DNA from: Mycteria americana
Taxonomy: Eukaryota > Chordata > Aves > Ciconiiformes > Ciconiidae
Length of the DNA stretch: 64,000 nt
Direction: 5' to 3'
NCBI RefSeq assembly: GCF_035582795.1
Contig: NC_134365.1
Location: 39,474,135-39,538,134 of the forward strand
Shown here: positions 26,409 to 39,459 of the stretch, one piece after another
Layout of the letters: each line of letters starts with the position of its first letter
Numbering within the stretch: the stretch's first letter is position 1
The notes under the pieces: generated by a model
The model's database searches: none
Seen by the model: the letters and a program-made list of their open reading frames with translations, nothing else
What the model was told of the DNA's origin: nothing
Position numbers and translations under genes: made by a program

Positions 26409-28530
26409 TTTGTTAACCCATTCACACTTGAGCTTGTGTTTGGCAGTTGCACTCCTCCAAGTCAAGCAGCACTCTCATATTTTTCTAGCACCCAGCAATC
26501 TGGTTGACCTTTCTTGAAACTTTGAACTTAAGCTCAGGTTTCATTAGTCCTAGTGAACCTTATGACCAAGACTTTGCACCTGGGATTCAAAGATCCTGTG
26601 CTAGCAGGTGTGTAAGAATATGGAGATGGCTTAGATAGATAGCGCCTGAAGCTTTGGCTTGAGAGGTGGCCCACAGCAATCTCCTCCTATTTCCTCTGCC
26701 CTTCCACAGAAATAAAACCTCCAAGAATGACCTTGGAGGAATGAAAGTATCGTCGTGTTGTATTTTCAAAAAAGCAATTGATTTTGATATTTTTTTTAAA
26801 CAGGACTGTTGTTACTCATAAACCTTTAAACAGTGGTTTCGTTAATACTTAAGCAGCTATGAAGAGAGATAGTTTTCAATCTGGAGTTGTGCTAATTTCT
26901 AGCTGACTTCTCTTGACCTCTCTGCAAACCTCTTGCTTGTTTCTCAGGACCATTCTGCCCTCCTCTGTGAGTATCAAAGGCAGCTGCTCTTATTGTTGCG
27001 GCCCTTTTGTCACTGGCAGAGGAAAATTTCCCAGTAATCCTGTTGGAGGCAGCAAACAACAAAGAAATGGCTAAAATGCAGTGATGCTTTATATCCAGAA
27101 GGAAAGCCTGAGCACAACAGTCACCGCAAAGCTATTTGTAAAATGCATGCAGAGGCTCAAGGACGTTCCTCAAGGTCTGTGGCAGCAGGAAGGTGACCTG
27201 GCACAGGAGATCACAAATGCTTTAACCCATGCTGTATTCACAGCCTGCCCAGCTCTGGCTGTATTTACTGTCCACAGCACGTCTCCTGCGTGATGGCTTT
27301 TGTCATTCTCACTAGTGTGTCTGTCTAAACGAGTCCTCGGAGATTTTAACTTAATGAAATCATTCCCATTGTTTCAGAAGGAGCTTGGCTTTTCACAGTG
27401 TCCCATGTTGTTGTCACACACCTGAGGGCTGGCATTTCAACTTGTCACTCACTGTGAAAGCAAAAAGAGCATGTCTATGGCACTAAGGCAACACAGCTCA
27501 AACTTAAAATCTTAGATGCTTCCCTAGCAGAGCTCAATTCCCTGGGCTACTGGCATCCCTGAAGTCGCGCTGGCAGAGACGTCAGCCCTCTTCATCTCAC
27601 ACTCGTATCTTTGGCATTTTAATGGCCTCTCAGGATCACACAGGGGTGGCAGTGGAGAAGAAAGGTTACCAGGCAAGTACAGTAGTCTGAACTGCAGGGG
27701 AGAATAAAAGAAGACAACATATCAGACAGATGATTGTCACAAAATTATATGTATTTTTGGATTAAATTCACAGAAGTTGGTGGTTTTTGCTCATCATGGG
27801 ATTCCAGTGAGAGGCAGTCAGGTACACAACACTCACCAGAACTGGTTTTGACCTCTGCCAATGGAGTCAATTATTTTCTCCTCGAAGGTCAGGATGGAGG
27901 CTCCACCACCAGGGAGGCCCTCATCACACAGCCATGTGGGGCAAAATCCCAGCGCTGCTGGTGATGATAGTCTCCATGAGCACTGCGAGGACATTTCAGG
28001 TGATGCACAGCAATACTTTTCACTGGAGACCACAAGACCAAGTTCAGTCCTTCTTACATCACTTCATCCCAGAGGTGCTCCACTGGGTTTAAATGAAGAG
28101 GAGAAGCAGTACCCTAATCCTGATGAAGCATCTCTTTGTTCCAACAGCCACAGGATAAGAGGTAAATGAAGGCAGGATGTGAGCCAGTGCTGATCTCTTT
28201 CCTTTTCCTGGCTGCTAGGAGGGAAATCTGTCTTCTTTATTTCCTTCTCTTCCCTTGATCTTGGCTGCTCACTGGGGACAGGTTTTGACTGCTGCCTGTT
28301 TCCACCAGCTCCTCTCCTCCCCAACAGCTGAGTGCCCGGTGCTGCTGGAACCAGCAGCCGTGGGGCTAAGTGAAAAGGAACTGGAGTAATATTTCTGGTC
28401 TCCATTGCAGCCCTTTACGTATAATGGTTTCATTCAAATCCGTCTTTAAATGTACTAATCCAAACAGACTTCATCCCAGAAGAACAGATCCTGGGCACGG
28501 TGTACTTAATTCTGAGCTGCCAAAACTCAA
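26409..28530. other. Unique sequence, no gene seen
   Basis: Only short frames, none recognisable. There is no tandem repeat or LTR. A CR1 fragment begins at the right edge. Confidence 0.5.
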
Positions 28531-28625
28531 CTGAGAGGTCTCTGAGCAACCCAATCTCAGCTGTCCCTGCTCTTAGTGGGGAGCTGGACCTGAAGACCTC
28601 TGCAGGGTCCCTTCCAGCCTAAAGT
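28531..28625 (+). mobile_element. CR1 LINE 3'-end fragment
   Basis: The order GTCTCTGAGCAACC, then TGTCCCTGCTC, then GAGCTGGACCTGAAGACCTC, then GGTCCCTTCCAGCCT follows the 3' terminal region of avian CR1 retrotransposons. The usual terminal short repeat (ATTCTATG-like) is missing or diverged. The copy is a 5'-truncated stub of about 95 bp with no reverse transcriptase sequence, as is typical of most CR1 copies in birds. Subfamily cannot be assigned from this length. Confidence 0.8.
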
Positions 28626-29705
28626 TTCCTCTGAGGCTTCGATCAGCCTTGTATGGGTCAGTCCAAGTAGCACCAGCAACCTTGCACAGACACTGTGCTG
28701 GGCTTTGGTGGCAAAAAAGCAGCAAAAGACTTTGGATGTGACCTCAAAATTGCATTAGGAAATAATAATTAATGCAGTATTGGCACACTGTGAGATATGA
28801 TGCATGTTTTCCACAAACAGGGGTCTGTCACAGGTGTTTGTGACCAGAACGGCTTCAGGTGTAAAGCTAAAGCCCCAGGATCCTTCTCTGACTCCTCCTT
28901 CTGCCCCTTCTGTTTTTTTCTAACATCATTGTCCAGGAAGGATTATAATTCCCACAAACAGCACGTGTTTCTTCTATTTCTAGACCCTTTTAATTAGACA
29001 AAGAAAATTTCAAGTTCAGCAGCATCAGCAGCTTGTTCACCATGGATCCTGATGGTCCTGGCCTGGCAGGTACCAGTACAGGTCCTTTATGACCGAGTGC
29101 CATTTCCTACAGATCTATACGGAGATGGCAGGGCAGCACGCTCGGAGAATGGGCCTAGCTGGGTGCTCTCGCAGGCAGAGCCAGGAATAAGGACAAATCT
29201 GCTGATTCAGGGTCCTACAAACATAGCTGATCTCACTGCAGTGAAAATAGGTCACTAATCACACATGGCCAGCATCCAAAAACTAGCCAGGAAAATTGAA
29301 TATCTGCTGGCTGAAAACTTTGTTTTACTTGAATGCAAAGAAAGAAAGCAGTCTGCTTTAATTTGTTTAAAACAACCACCGGATTATGTGACCAGGAGAC
29401 GAAGACAGTGATCTCTCTCCCCGTTATTTTTTTAAGCAAGCAACTCATTTATTGTTCCAGCCCATCCTTCCCTTCCGTTCTCACACATTAAAATAACGTG
29501 TAGTTCACACTTCTGTTTTGAACCTCAGTTACAGCAAGCAGGACTGATTTCTAAAGAAAAAAATTAGCATTACCCTATATGTTGATGACACTGATTTCTT
29601 TTATAGGCTTCTGTCTAGTGAAACAACTGAACTAGTATTGCCAGAATTAGAGCTTTCTAAATAAAAATAGCATCAAGGTTCCTGTTATTTTTTTTTTAAA
29701 CATTC
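28626..29705. other. Unique sequence, no gene seen
   Basis: One open frame of 68 codons at 29052-29258 (+) has a somewhat G-first codon pattern but no recognisable domain or clear splice signals. Otherwise nothing stands out. Confidence 0.45.
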
Positions 29706-29784
29706 ATTTCTTTTTAGATCATTCTAAGTTTTCTTTTTAGATCATTCTAAGTTTTCTTTTTAGATCATTCTGAGTTTTCTTTTT
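29706..29784. repeat. 23-bp tandem repeat, about 3.4 copies
   Basis: The unit TTTTCTTTTTAGATCATTCT plus AAG is repeated at 29706-29728 (first bases diverged), 29729-29751 and 29752-29774 (one A-to-G change), followed by a partial unit. The near identity of the copies suggests recent slippage or duplication. Confidence 0.9.
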
Positions 29785-30519
29785 AAGCTGGTTGCCCATC
29801 CTGACATCCTGAATAATTAAATGGGAGAGCACTTAGATTGCAGCAGGGCTGAGAGTTACTGATGTGGAATAAGTGTACCCTGATGTTACACAATGTGTAC
29901 GGCAGGAGGGAAAGGCCAATCAATATAAATGAATCCCTTTTTCCATTGGATAAATGATCTCTCTCTCAGTCAGTAACTGGGGAGAATATGGAACCTTTGT
30001 AGAGATAAGATCTGCTCAAATTTTAGATCTGTCTCTGTCTAACTGAGATCACCTCAGGCACGTTTTCTCTGCTGAGCATCATGACCTGGTAAGCAGGAGT
30101 GGTCTTCACCTTCACTCATGGACCGAGTGGGGACATGCCCAAGTGAAAAGGGTTACAGAAATGCAAATAACTGTTGTTAAAAAGGTCAGAGGAGTTGGTC
30201 AGAAATGATTACTTGTGCACTTGAACAGAAGACCCAAAAGAGGCTGGTTAAAAAAAATCGCACATGCAATTTTGTAGAAAATTATTTAGTATATCTGCTC
30301 TTGACTATCCTTAAGCTATGTTAAAAGTAGGGTGATACTTGAGAGCTGGGAATGCAAGAACTGCGACTAGCTCACAGGAGCACTTGAATTGCCTGTGCGT
30401 TATGCTACAGGCTTTAGCTGTAAGGTCATGGTTTGTTTTCCCGCAACTTGAGCTGGTTCTTGTCGTGTGCTCTGGAGGCAAACTGCTCCTCCCTCCTCCC
30501 CATGGCCATCATTCCTGCT
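29785..30519. other. Unique sequence, no gene seen
   Basis: AT-rich, with all frames closed over useful lengths and no repeat recognised. Confidence 0.5.
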
Positions 30520-30680
30520 ACCTGCCCCATCTCTCGTGTGCGCGAGGGGTCCGGGCGCTTACCCGAGAGACAGCCACAGCGTGCTAACCTCCCAGCGAGG
30601 TCTTCCCCCCCCGGGCAGGCCCCGTGCCCAGCCGCGCTGCCTGACAAAATGATTCACAGCAGCCCGCGCCAGGGAAGAAG
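30520..30680. other. Short CpG-rich islet
   Basis: CpG dinucleotides are concentrated here (for example GTGCGCGAGG, CCGGGCGC and CAGCCGCGC) in an otherwise CpG-poor neighbourhood. It is too short for a standard CpG island. Overlapping short ORFs on both strands reflect composition. Confidence 0.45.
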
Positions 30681-33149
30681 AGAGGGCAGAGGAAAATAGC
30701 TTGTCTTTCCAGCAACTCAGGGTTCAGTAGTTCACGATTTGCCTTCGTTTCTCTCTCACCCCACGGCCAGCGATCTCTCGTCGCAAGTAACAGGAAAGAC
30801 TGTGTAGCAGACATGGCCACATCAGATTATGAGATGTGGTTCTTTTAACCTGAGGGAATTTGTAGCGACTGATGTGGTACGGGCAGCCCTGGCCGTGCTG
30901 TCTCTAGTGGGAAAGCCACAGAATCACTGTCATGCATCAATTACATTTCTGTGCAGTACTTATGCTGGGGCTAAAGCCTGAACAGACCGTGTCATCACCA
31001 GACAGTTCTTAGCTTTTATTTACAAAGGTTTTGTGACTCTGAGAGTCTCGCTGTTGGTAGAGGATCCCTCTGGTCCCTTAAGGCTGATATCACTGATTCA
31101 GCCAGCAGAGATCAAAGACATTTTTTGACGGATGTTGTGTGCCTGACTGGCTCTTACTGGAATCTCATGCTAAGTGAGAACAACTGATTTCTTACACGCT
31201 ACACAACTGCAAATGTAACTTTATGAGATACATTCATCAAGCGTGTAATACAAGCAGATTTTGAACTCACTGATTTAATAACAAGCTGTAGATGGAAATC
31301 ATAAAATAATTCACAGTGAGACAAAGGATTAAACAATTCAGATGAAGAAATGAAATCAGATCTGAGATTTGTTTTGAATGCCCTGTCCCTCAGCTTATAT
31401 TCTGGAGTTAGATCCTTACCTGACACAAGTGAAACCTTTCTGCTTTACATCATCTGAAGCATATTGAGTAACACATAATACCTGTAACCTCTCCTCGAGG
31501 GTGAACACGCTGCAGCAAGGGATCTTCAGCAAAGGAAAGCTCACAGTCCCTCAGGAGGGTCTGCAGGCCCTCCAGGAGCAGGGCGGTGTGGCCTTGGGTG
31601 AATTAATGTGTATTTTCTTTGGCATGTGCATACGTAAGAACATATTTAAGCCTCCTGTTTATTTGCTTAGTCAGGCAAGGTTTAAGAGGGAGCAGTAGAG
31701 GGACAAACACCAGAAATGTTCGAGCCCAGTGTAATGTAGGAATAAGCTGCCTTTAGGAAATCTCTCCTGAGCAGTTGAAGAAAGTTAAAGAAGGCAGCTG
31801 GAAAGAGCAAGCCCCAAGCAAAATAACCCTAGCAGGTATCCTGTGGGGTATATCAGAGCAAACCTCAAATGACACCCTGTAAACAAATCTCCAGTGCTGA
31901 CTGCCAAATATACGTACATCAAAAGTCAAGCCCTTGCCCATGGACTCACATAACACAGTCTCAGTGGAGTTTATCTTTTCTGCCCTCTTTTAACCCAAAA
32001 CAAACTTATTGCACAAGACTGTGAATCAGTTCCAACATACCCCGTGTGCTGGGTTGTCAGCCAGATACTGGCAGCTCGTACCAGATTTTCTTTTTCTCCC
32101 CAGTATGCATACATTTCTGCACAAACACATCCAAAATTATTTCCAATTCCAACTTAAACCCACAAATCTGAGGAAATTCTGAGTTAAGCTCATAGCCCAT
32201 AACAGTTGTCTTATCGCACAGACTGGTTAAAGCGATTCATCCTTTTATGATCCTTTGATGAAGGGAATTTTGTTAGGAGAGAAATGTGCTGGATTTCATG
32301 CTTTGAGCATCTCAGCTGAGTTCTTAATGTTGCCATAAGACAGAGCAACTTGTTTTGTTATCCTAAAAAAAAAAATGAATGTTCTGCCTGATACCGTATC
32401 AGCATGTAGCTCTGTAATTCCTGTTCTCCAAGGACCTTGAAATGCTTAATAAATCCTGTCTTGACTCTGTCACCATGCTTGTGAGGTAGGTAAATGTTGT
32501 TACTCACCTGTTAGCATGGAGAAAGGCCATTCCAGAGAGTACCCTGTCCAAAAGCATGAGCGGTTAGTAGCTCTGCAGGGAAGGGGGCTGGGCTCCTTCT
32601 CTGTTTGCAGAGTTAGACCTTGTACCTGGCAGTTCAAAATATGTTATTTATAAATTGGCAGCGGAAACATTACTGTTTATCTTGTGACAGATATTTGGGG
32701 GACTTCAAAAAGGATTAGGAGGATGGAGTCTGGTACAGACCACATCTTGGGGAGTTTTCTACAGTTTCTTTTGTAGCCTTGAACAAGGTAGTTTGCTGTC
32801 TAAAAAAACCATAAGTAAACATAAGTGGGTATTAAAACATAAGTAATATTTTCCAGTTGCATGGCTCCCAGTCCAACAGATCCTGAAAAGATTTTGTCTG
32901 ATGTAACGGGATGTCGGCTGGGCTGGCAAGGATAAATTCACCACTGGTTCCCAGGTGCTGGGTGCAGTGATGCTGGGGTACATATTCATGCACAGAAAGG
33001 AAAACACCTAGCTATTTTTTTTTTCTTGATATTTCCTCAGTCTCCAAACAGACAGTGGTTTCTCTGTGGCACAGCCTGCTGCTTCAGACTGCCAAAAAAT
33101 GCCCTTCATTGGGAGTTTTGCATAGACCATCCCTATTTCCATAAAGGAC
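30681..33149. other. Unique AT-rich sequence, no gene seen
   Basis: No ORF above about 85 codons and no recognisable element. Confidence 0.5.
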
Positions 33150-33410
33150 AAAAGATTTGAGCAAACTTATCGAGCTGCTTTGTTTACGTACATACGGCTT
33201 TCCATTGCAGGAGAACCGACCAAAGATATGGCCTGGAAAATTTATTTTGTGCAGAACTCGATATTGTCTGAACAGTTTTAGTGTTGATTTTTTGTGTGGA
33301 AAAACATTAGGTCTTATCAAAACAAACAGCTTTTCCATTGAGATGTTAGAAATGTGGTTAAGTGAAAATATTTGCTGTGTTGCCTTTTTAAATTTATAGC
33401 TGGGTTTCAC
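33150..33410. promoter_or_regulatory. Candidate conserved noncoding element
   Basis: AT-rich unique block in which both strands happen to be open for 80-109 codons. Simultaneous openness argues against coding, and codon-position composition is unremarkable. Texture is compatible with a conserved noncoding element. Confidence 0.2.
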
Positions 33411-33979
33411 CACCTCCCATCTTTGGTCACTGGGGTCACGGGCAACTAAAATAATTGCGAGGGCTCCTTGAATGCCAGCTCATGGATGGGGAGGCCTGAC
33501 ACTGGCTTGCAGCGGGCAGACTCATTCTGGTATGGCTACCTGTGTCTTGGGCCTTCAAAGAACATCAATTTTAAAGGTATAGGGTTTTTTTGTTTGTTTT
33601 TCAAACTAAAAAGAAAGAAAAGGAAAAAAGAAGCAAGCAAACCCATGATACAGGCACTTTGAACATTGCTCCTGTTTTCAAGCTCTGCTTTTGGGGTGTT
33701 TATTTGCATTAATATTGCCAGGAACATGGGAACAAGATTCATGCTGGCAAACTCCAGCTCGTGTGCAATGACTGACACGTCTGAAGGTAAACAGGCAGGT
33801 TTCCCCCCCCCCATCCTTCCCCCCCAGAAGCTAACGTTGCTAGAAAGAGATGCCGAAGTGGCTGACACCGAGATGACAAGTGGCATGCCTGGATATGTAA
33901 CTCAGGAGCGGAGGGGCAGAGGCAGCCTTGCTGGGAAGACGAGCCGAGTGGCGTGAGCCCAGCTCTGCCTCGCTGTCTG
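33411..33979. other. Unique sequence, no gene seen
   Basis: Contains an A-rich low-complexity patch near 33605-33640 and short C runs near 33806-33824. No gene or mobile element is recognised. Confidence 0.5.
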
Positions 33980-34105
33980 CAGGACAATTATCCGCCTGGC
34001 CAAGAATAGCAACGCTCAAACTGCTTGTCTTTTAACTGGAGCTGCCGCGCTTTTATAACCGCTCATTAAAGTTTATTTTTTGCAAAGGCAGTTATGATTA
34101 TGGTT
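33980..34105. promoter_or_regulatory. Candidate conserved noncoding element
   Basis: A compact block with CAATTATCCG, a TTTTATAACCG Hox-like core, CTCATTAAA and a TTATGATTATGG end, next to a GC-richer flank. Motif content suggests an enhancer-like element. Conservation is untested. Confidence 0.25.
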
Positions 34106-34841
34106 GGTCTAGGAGCAGGAGGGGCGATGCTGGGGGACTCAAAATGACACTTGTGTTGATAGCGCTGGCAGTCACTAAGGGAATATCAGCCGGTGAGCAC
34201 CAAGCGATTTCTGTCTCTGCACATTTCACCCCCCTGCTGCCCTCTCCCCTGGCTTGTCTGGGCAGGTGAGGTGGGATCTCCGGCCTGTCAGTCTTCATTG
34301 ACCAACCAGTCTGGCTAACATGGCTGTAGGGTGGTTTTGCATGTTTCTGAAGGCACCACGCAGCAGTCCTGCCAGTCTGTGTCACTGGAGGCAGAGCCCA
34401 AATCTAACCTGGGACAGGCAGGGATCTCCTGTTTGCAGCAGAAGCCAAGGGCAGCGGTTTTGCCCTAAGCCTAAGAGAGGCTGTTCTGAGAAGGAAAGCA
34501 CGATGATGTCCCTGGGCACCTCTGACAGATAGCTGAGACCAGAGAAGAAGCAGTCCTACCAGCATAGACACAATCCATGGGAATAATTTAAATAAGCAAA
34601 AGAGCTCAATTTTTCTGAACTTTCCGAGCTTCACTCTTCCCCATCTTTACTAAATCATACCGTAGTAATGAAATACCACTAAACAACATCAGGTTCTTTA
34701 TAACAGTCCTTCTTGGCTTCCACAGAGCTGCTGGCTATTTCAGCAGTACCTGATGAAATGATGCTCAAATGGGTTACTCTAGCTGGCCATTGCCAACAGC
34801 AGAGCATTTTCATGTTGAATTTACAGGGGGAAATGTATTAC
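34106..34841. other. Unique sequence, no gene seen
   Basis: Short overlapping ORFs only, with no recognisable domain or repeat. Confidence 0.5.
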
Positions 34842-34870
34842 ATTAATTAATTAATTAATTAATTAATTAT
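34842..34870. repeat. ATTA tetranucleotide microsatellite
   Basis: About seven uninterrupted ATTA/TTAA units. The unit also spells homeodomain TAATTA cores, but simple slippage explains it. Confidence 0.95.
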
Positions 34871-35174
34871 GGAAGTGACTTGTTTTTGTATCCAAACCTC
34901 GTGCAGGGGGGAAAGCTGATTACGGTGGTGAAACTGAGAAGTTGCCATAAAAGTTAGCGTCTGTTTGGGGAGGGGTGGTGGAGATTACACACATCCCAAA
35001 ATACGCAGACAATTTAGTCGTGCACACTTCTAGCTAGGATGACAAAGACTTTCACTGTGCTATCCTAGCTGAGGGGATTAAATATCTAGCTGTAAAGCCT
35101 TTTAACTTTGCTTACAGCTTAATATGTAATTATTTCTTTTATGTGCAGTGAAACAACTACCATGGACATTTTAT

Positions 35175-35345
35175 CCTTTACAAAAAGCTATCCAATGGCC
35201 TAGTGATTGGAGTACTTTCCAGAGAAATTGGGGTTCAGATCCCTGCTTCAGATCAGGAAGAGTGTGGAACTTGAACCGGGGCCACCCATTACTTCTGTCC
35301 ACATTGCCATCACCTACTACTGGATGTGAAGTCCATTGCTGTCTC
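35175..35345 (+). repeat. tRNA-like palindromic ancient repeat
   Basis: An A-box-like TGGCCTAGTGATTGG (35196-35210) is followed 21 bases later by a B-box-like GGTTCAGATCC (35232-35242), tRNA-like spacing. About 27 bases further on lies AACTTGAACCGGGG, an inverted version of the B-box side, which gives a partly palindromic element. I associate this head-to-head tRNA-like arrangement with an old interspersed repeat of birds, crocodilians and turtles. It is too diverged to be a functional tRNA. Whether it is SINE- or DNA-transposon-derived I cannot decide. The 8040-8150 copy is probably related. Confidence 0.45.
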
Positions 35346-37169
35346 CTTTTTTCCAGTTCTGGGACTTCAGTCCAAGAGAGGATTCATGACTAAAGATCCT
35401 AATAGTGTTAAGTATCTAGCTGCCCAGAGTAAGCATGGCATTTCATACTGTTTGTTTTCAGGTGGCCAACTTCCCAAGTCTCCCCAGGTGCTGCGAGGAG
35501 AAGTCGGGACTTTAGGGAATGTGCCAGCAGTGAGGGTGGAAATGGGAGTTTCTAACCTCCTCCTTGGAGCCTAACTACGAAAGCCACCTCTGAAGCCTTT
35601 GCTTTGGAGCTATCTGAAATGAACGCCAGGATGTGTCTTCACTACAGCAGGAGTCATGGCCTATATGTATTTATACATACAGAAGCTTGGCTAGCAGGGC
35701 CTTGAGGGTTAAAATCTGTTGCTAATGCTTGACAAAGAAGGAAAGGTGAGGCTTCTGGAAGAATGCAAAGAGGAGAGCTTTGCTAGCAAAACTAGCAAAT
35801 AGATCAATACAAACACCTGATGATCACATTTGCAGAGGCAGCAGCTGTAGGGGTTACGGTGATGAGCACTTGTACAGAAGAAGAAAAGGTTTTGGCTCAA
35901 TGGATGGACAGAGAGGGCCACCTCTTGGCTTTGACATTGCTTTGACTGATTCCTGTCAAGATAGGTCACCCTAAAGCTGAAGCCCAGTTGCCCAGACCAG
36001 CAGGTTGGGAGCGTGCATGCAGGTGTTATGGGGAGCGGAGAGGACGGAGCCCCACAGCAGCCCCTGCGGAGACCCAGTGTGGGCAACCACAGTCTCGCGA
36101 GATAAAACTTCAAGAGGACCACAGAAGGATTTTGTGCAAGACTTTGCCCCTAGAAACCCTTTTTCAGTTCTCACGCTTAAACAGCCGCCTCGCTAAGACC
36201 TCTGTGTGGCCATAAATGCCATCTGTGCTCTGTGGGGACAGTAAATGTCTGCTTTCGGCTTGGTTTAGCGTGACTGAGGCACACAGAGGAAATTACTGAG
36301 AAAATGACAGGTTAGCGCGCGACAAGAAAACTGTGCTTAAGCAATAAGGCAAAACTGATCAATTGTGGACCAAAATGTCACGGTGAATGTGCAGCACAGG
36401 CAGAGGGATCAGACCAACGGTGCGGATTTGATAAATCCCTCATTTATTTGGTAATTGTCCTTCTAACCGTGTGGAGGCAGGCTGAAATACCATCACAGTT
36501 TTTCTTCTTTTTCTAACATTTTTTTACTGTGTATGATCTAGAAATAGATATGACAGCAGGTTTTTCAAACGATCATTTCACAGTAAAAACTTGATCTGGG
36601 CACTTACCTACTTGCTGAAACATCCACAAGCAGCTAATTTTTTGCTGTCTGCAGCCACTTGAGTACAGGCTGATAAACTCGAGAGCCTGTATTTTGTCAC
36701 CGTAACTTTGCATGGGTTTTTCAGTCTGCCACCTGAATTCTCCCAGGCTTGCTTTGTGCCTAGAAGTAACCACTTTAATTCCCTTTAAAGCTTGAATAAA
36801 ATCCCTTCAACCAGGTTTTAGTTATGGAGGTGGGCTCTTGCACAGAAATATTTTGAATATTTTGTAAATGTACCGTTTTAGTGTCAAGTGATGAATGAGC
36901 TTTTTAACTTGGCAGTGAAATGCCCAGGGACTGAGCTGCCACAGGCATTGCAGATGCCAGAAGCAGCAGCCTTCAGAGGTCACTTGGACTGCTGGGGTTT
37001 CTCGTAACCCAACAAACCGCTGTCGGGCAAGAACCATTCCCTGTCCCTGCTGATGTGAACCAGAGACAACATGGAGGATATAATTCAAATAGCCGTGACC
37101 TGAGAGGATAAGAAAAACCGGGAGCTGGCTCCTGGTGTGCTGGGCAGATGATACGATTTGTAAGGCATC
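35346..37169. other. Unique sequence, no gene seen
   Basis: No supported coding region. ORFs up to 137 codons (35709-36122, -) lack recognisable features. Confidence 0.45.
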
Positions 37170-37320
37170 GAAAAATAAACCCCGACTCGCTGCCTTGCGG
37201 TCCGATCGCCCGGTACGCTTTCCCCGCCCGTGCTCACCGGGGAAGCAGGGATGGGTGGCAGCCGTCAGTGCTGCGGCACAAGGGAAACGGCAGTGCAGGA
37301 CCCGAAGGGGTAAGCTGGAG
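37170..37320. other. Short CpG-rich islet
   Basis: About 14 CpGs in 150 bp, including GGTCCGATCGCCCGGTACGC, next to AT-rich sequence. It lies within a 135-codon plus-strand ORF (37148-37555), but the opposite strand is also open, so I do not treat that ORF as a gene. Confidence 0.45.
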
Positions 37321-39442
37321 GCTTAAAATCAGACCATTTCTAAAGGAGATGCACCAGCGTGACAGGGCCTTGCATGTTGTCAGTAATTTGGGGTTTTCAT
37401 GGGGCCCATCCTTCTGCCCAGAGAGTCTGGGTTCCCTCCTTGCCTGCTTCCCACCAGCGAAAAGCACTGAACGAGGGTCTTGGAGAGAAGAGCTGCCGGC
37501 GTGTAAGAACCAGAGGGGGCTTGGTTTCCCCATTTATGCTGTGATAGGACCATAAAGAAGGGGAAAAAGGTGGGTTGGGGCATCCCTGGGTGCACATCTG
37601 CCCAGCCAGCCAGACCTTCTGTGCGTCCGGAGGTGCAGCATCTCGTCTTGCCTCTCTTCCTCACCGAGCGGTAACTCACACGAGTGGCAACTCAGAGGAG
37701 CGGTGGGGTGGAGGCGGGATGACAAATGACATAGAAATGCCAGAATTTTTAAATTCTCTTCCGTACCAGGACTTGGAGGTAGTACGGTTCCCTTCCTGAG
37801 TAACAGCATCCCATCGGTGACCTGGTCACACGCAGGAGCGGTCATCAAATTTCAGCACTCATTACATGATCACGTACCAGTTTTGTTCCTGCCTGCTGAT
37901 TTTATTCCCCAGCCATACCGCTGCACCGGGGATCGACGCAGGCGCCTGCGCTGACATCCTGGGGGTAAAGGCAGGCGTGACTCTCCCTGGCTAAGGTCGT
38001 TTGTGCAGAGGGTGCTTTGCTATGAAGCCCTTGTTCTGACGGGCCACAAATTTATTAACTTACAAATTATGTTATCGTAGTTCATTTTTTCAGAGTTCAT
38101 TTCATCACGTTTCACCACTTATTTGTGTTATTGATTTCATTTTTTCTCCAGGCACTGGAAAACAAAGGCAAATTCCATGAGGAGGAGGTAATTTAGAGAT
38201 GGTTTGAAAGCGCTATACTTCAGATGTGTTGTCATGCTGTACCTTTACCTTGGGTGTCCTTTTTTACTAGCTCAGTAATCTAAGTAAATAAAATGAGAAA
38301 AAACCCCCTGTTCTTACATTGTGTCTCCATCTAAAATTACCTTTAAGTTTTCTTGTAAAAACCTACGATTTAATTGCGCTGTTCAAGCATGGAAAATAAG
38401 AACCCTCTGCATGCAAGGGGAAGGCAGACTAATCAAAAGCAATAAAAGAGAAATGTATTCTGTTTTTTTTTTTTTTTTCAAAGAGGTAATGACTACCAGC
38501 TTTAGAGCTGTTCCCCAAGATTTTAAAATTGAAAAAAATTCAAACCATAATGAAAAAAGTAATTTTGGAGTTTCTGGTAACATTAAATTTGGGAGTATTT
38601 GTTGTTCTGGATTGGACAAAATCATCTGAAATGCAGCTTTTTCAATTATAGCTTTGATTTCCTTATGTTGCGTTCATAATTTCAAAGTATTTGAAAATGT
38701 CGGATTGAAATGTTCCAGCCTATGTTTCCACAGTGATCTTAACTCAATGCTTTATTTTCATTTGCTTTTGAGAAGAAATTCATTCAGAATCGGCGTTTTC
38801 AGACATTGTGGTTATGACCAAGGGATTTTTCCAGACACAAAAACATTGTCAGAAAGTTTTTGCCCAGCTTTTTCCTACCTCTTTGAGCAATACAGCTACG
38901 ACTGCAAGAGCTGACACCGTCAAAACTCGCAGGCAGGTGCTGTGTTTGTACTGGCCTCTTATCGCTCGTGGCTTTCTGGGCTCCCAGCTGGTTCGTGGTC
39001 TGACGAGGAGAGCACAGAAAGTCAAGGCTGTCAGTGCCATTAAAAACAACATGAAAGTCACGGTATCAGCGAGCCACCTATCTTAACTGCTACCTGTTGA
39101 TTTAGAGCTTGCTTTCTTATCAGGGGCCAGGAGACACCTGGGTTATTCTCCAGTAAGGAAAAAGCCAGGTTTGGGGACAAGAAATTCAGCGCAGCTCACC
39201 TATTGCCATAACAGGAGGTAACTTGGTTATCTGGATTTCGGAGGTAAATTTACCTTTAAAAGAAAAAAAGCAGAATTGATCTTGATATCTAAATAAAAAA
39301 AACTAAAAAAAAAAAGTTGGGTTTTTTTTACTGCCTATATTGGCCAAAAAAGCAAACAGATGGATTAAGGTTCCAGGCTGTGTTAAATAACTGTGTTTGT
39401 GAGGCAATAGGTGAAATTCTGCTGAAATCCCTTCCCAGGGAA
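37321..39442. other. Unique sequence, no gene seen
   Basis: GC-richer to about 37.9 kb, then AT-rich. The 38030-38180 stretch is AT-rich with Hox-like TTTATT cores. T runs lie near 38463. No gene is recognised. Confidence 0.45.
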
Positions 39443-39459
39443 GGGGGGGGGGGGGGGGG
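39443..39459. repeat. Run of 17 G
   Basis: An uninterrupted G homopolymer on the plus strand, flanked by AA and AAAG. Such runs can form G-quadruplexes and are prone to length errors in sequencing, so the exact length is uncertain. Confidence 0.9.

Noticed and set aside
35196-35242. A tRNA gene
   Set aside because: A- and B-box-like motifs are present, but the sequence does not fold into a clear cloverleaf and continues into an inverted copy. A repeat explains it better.
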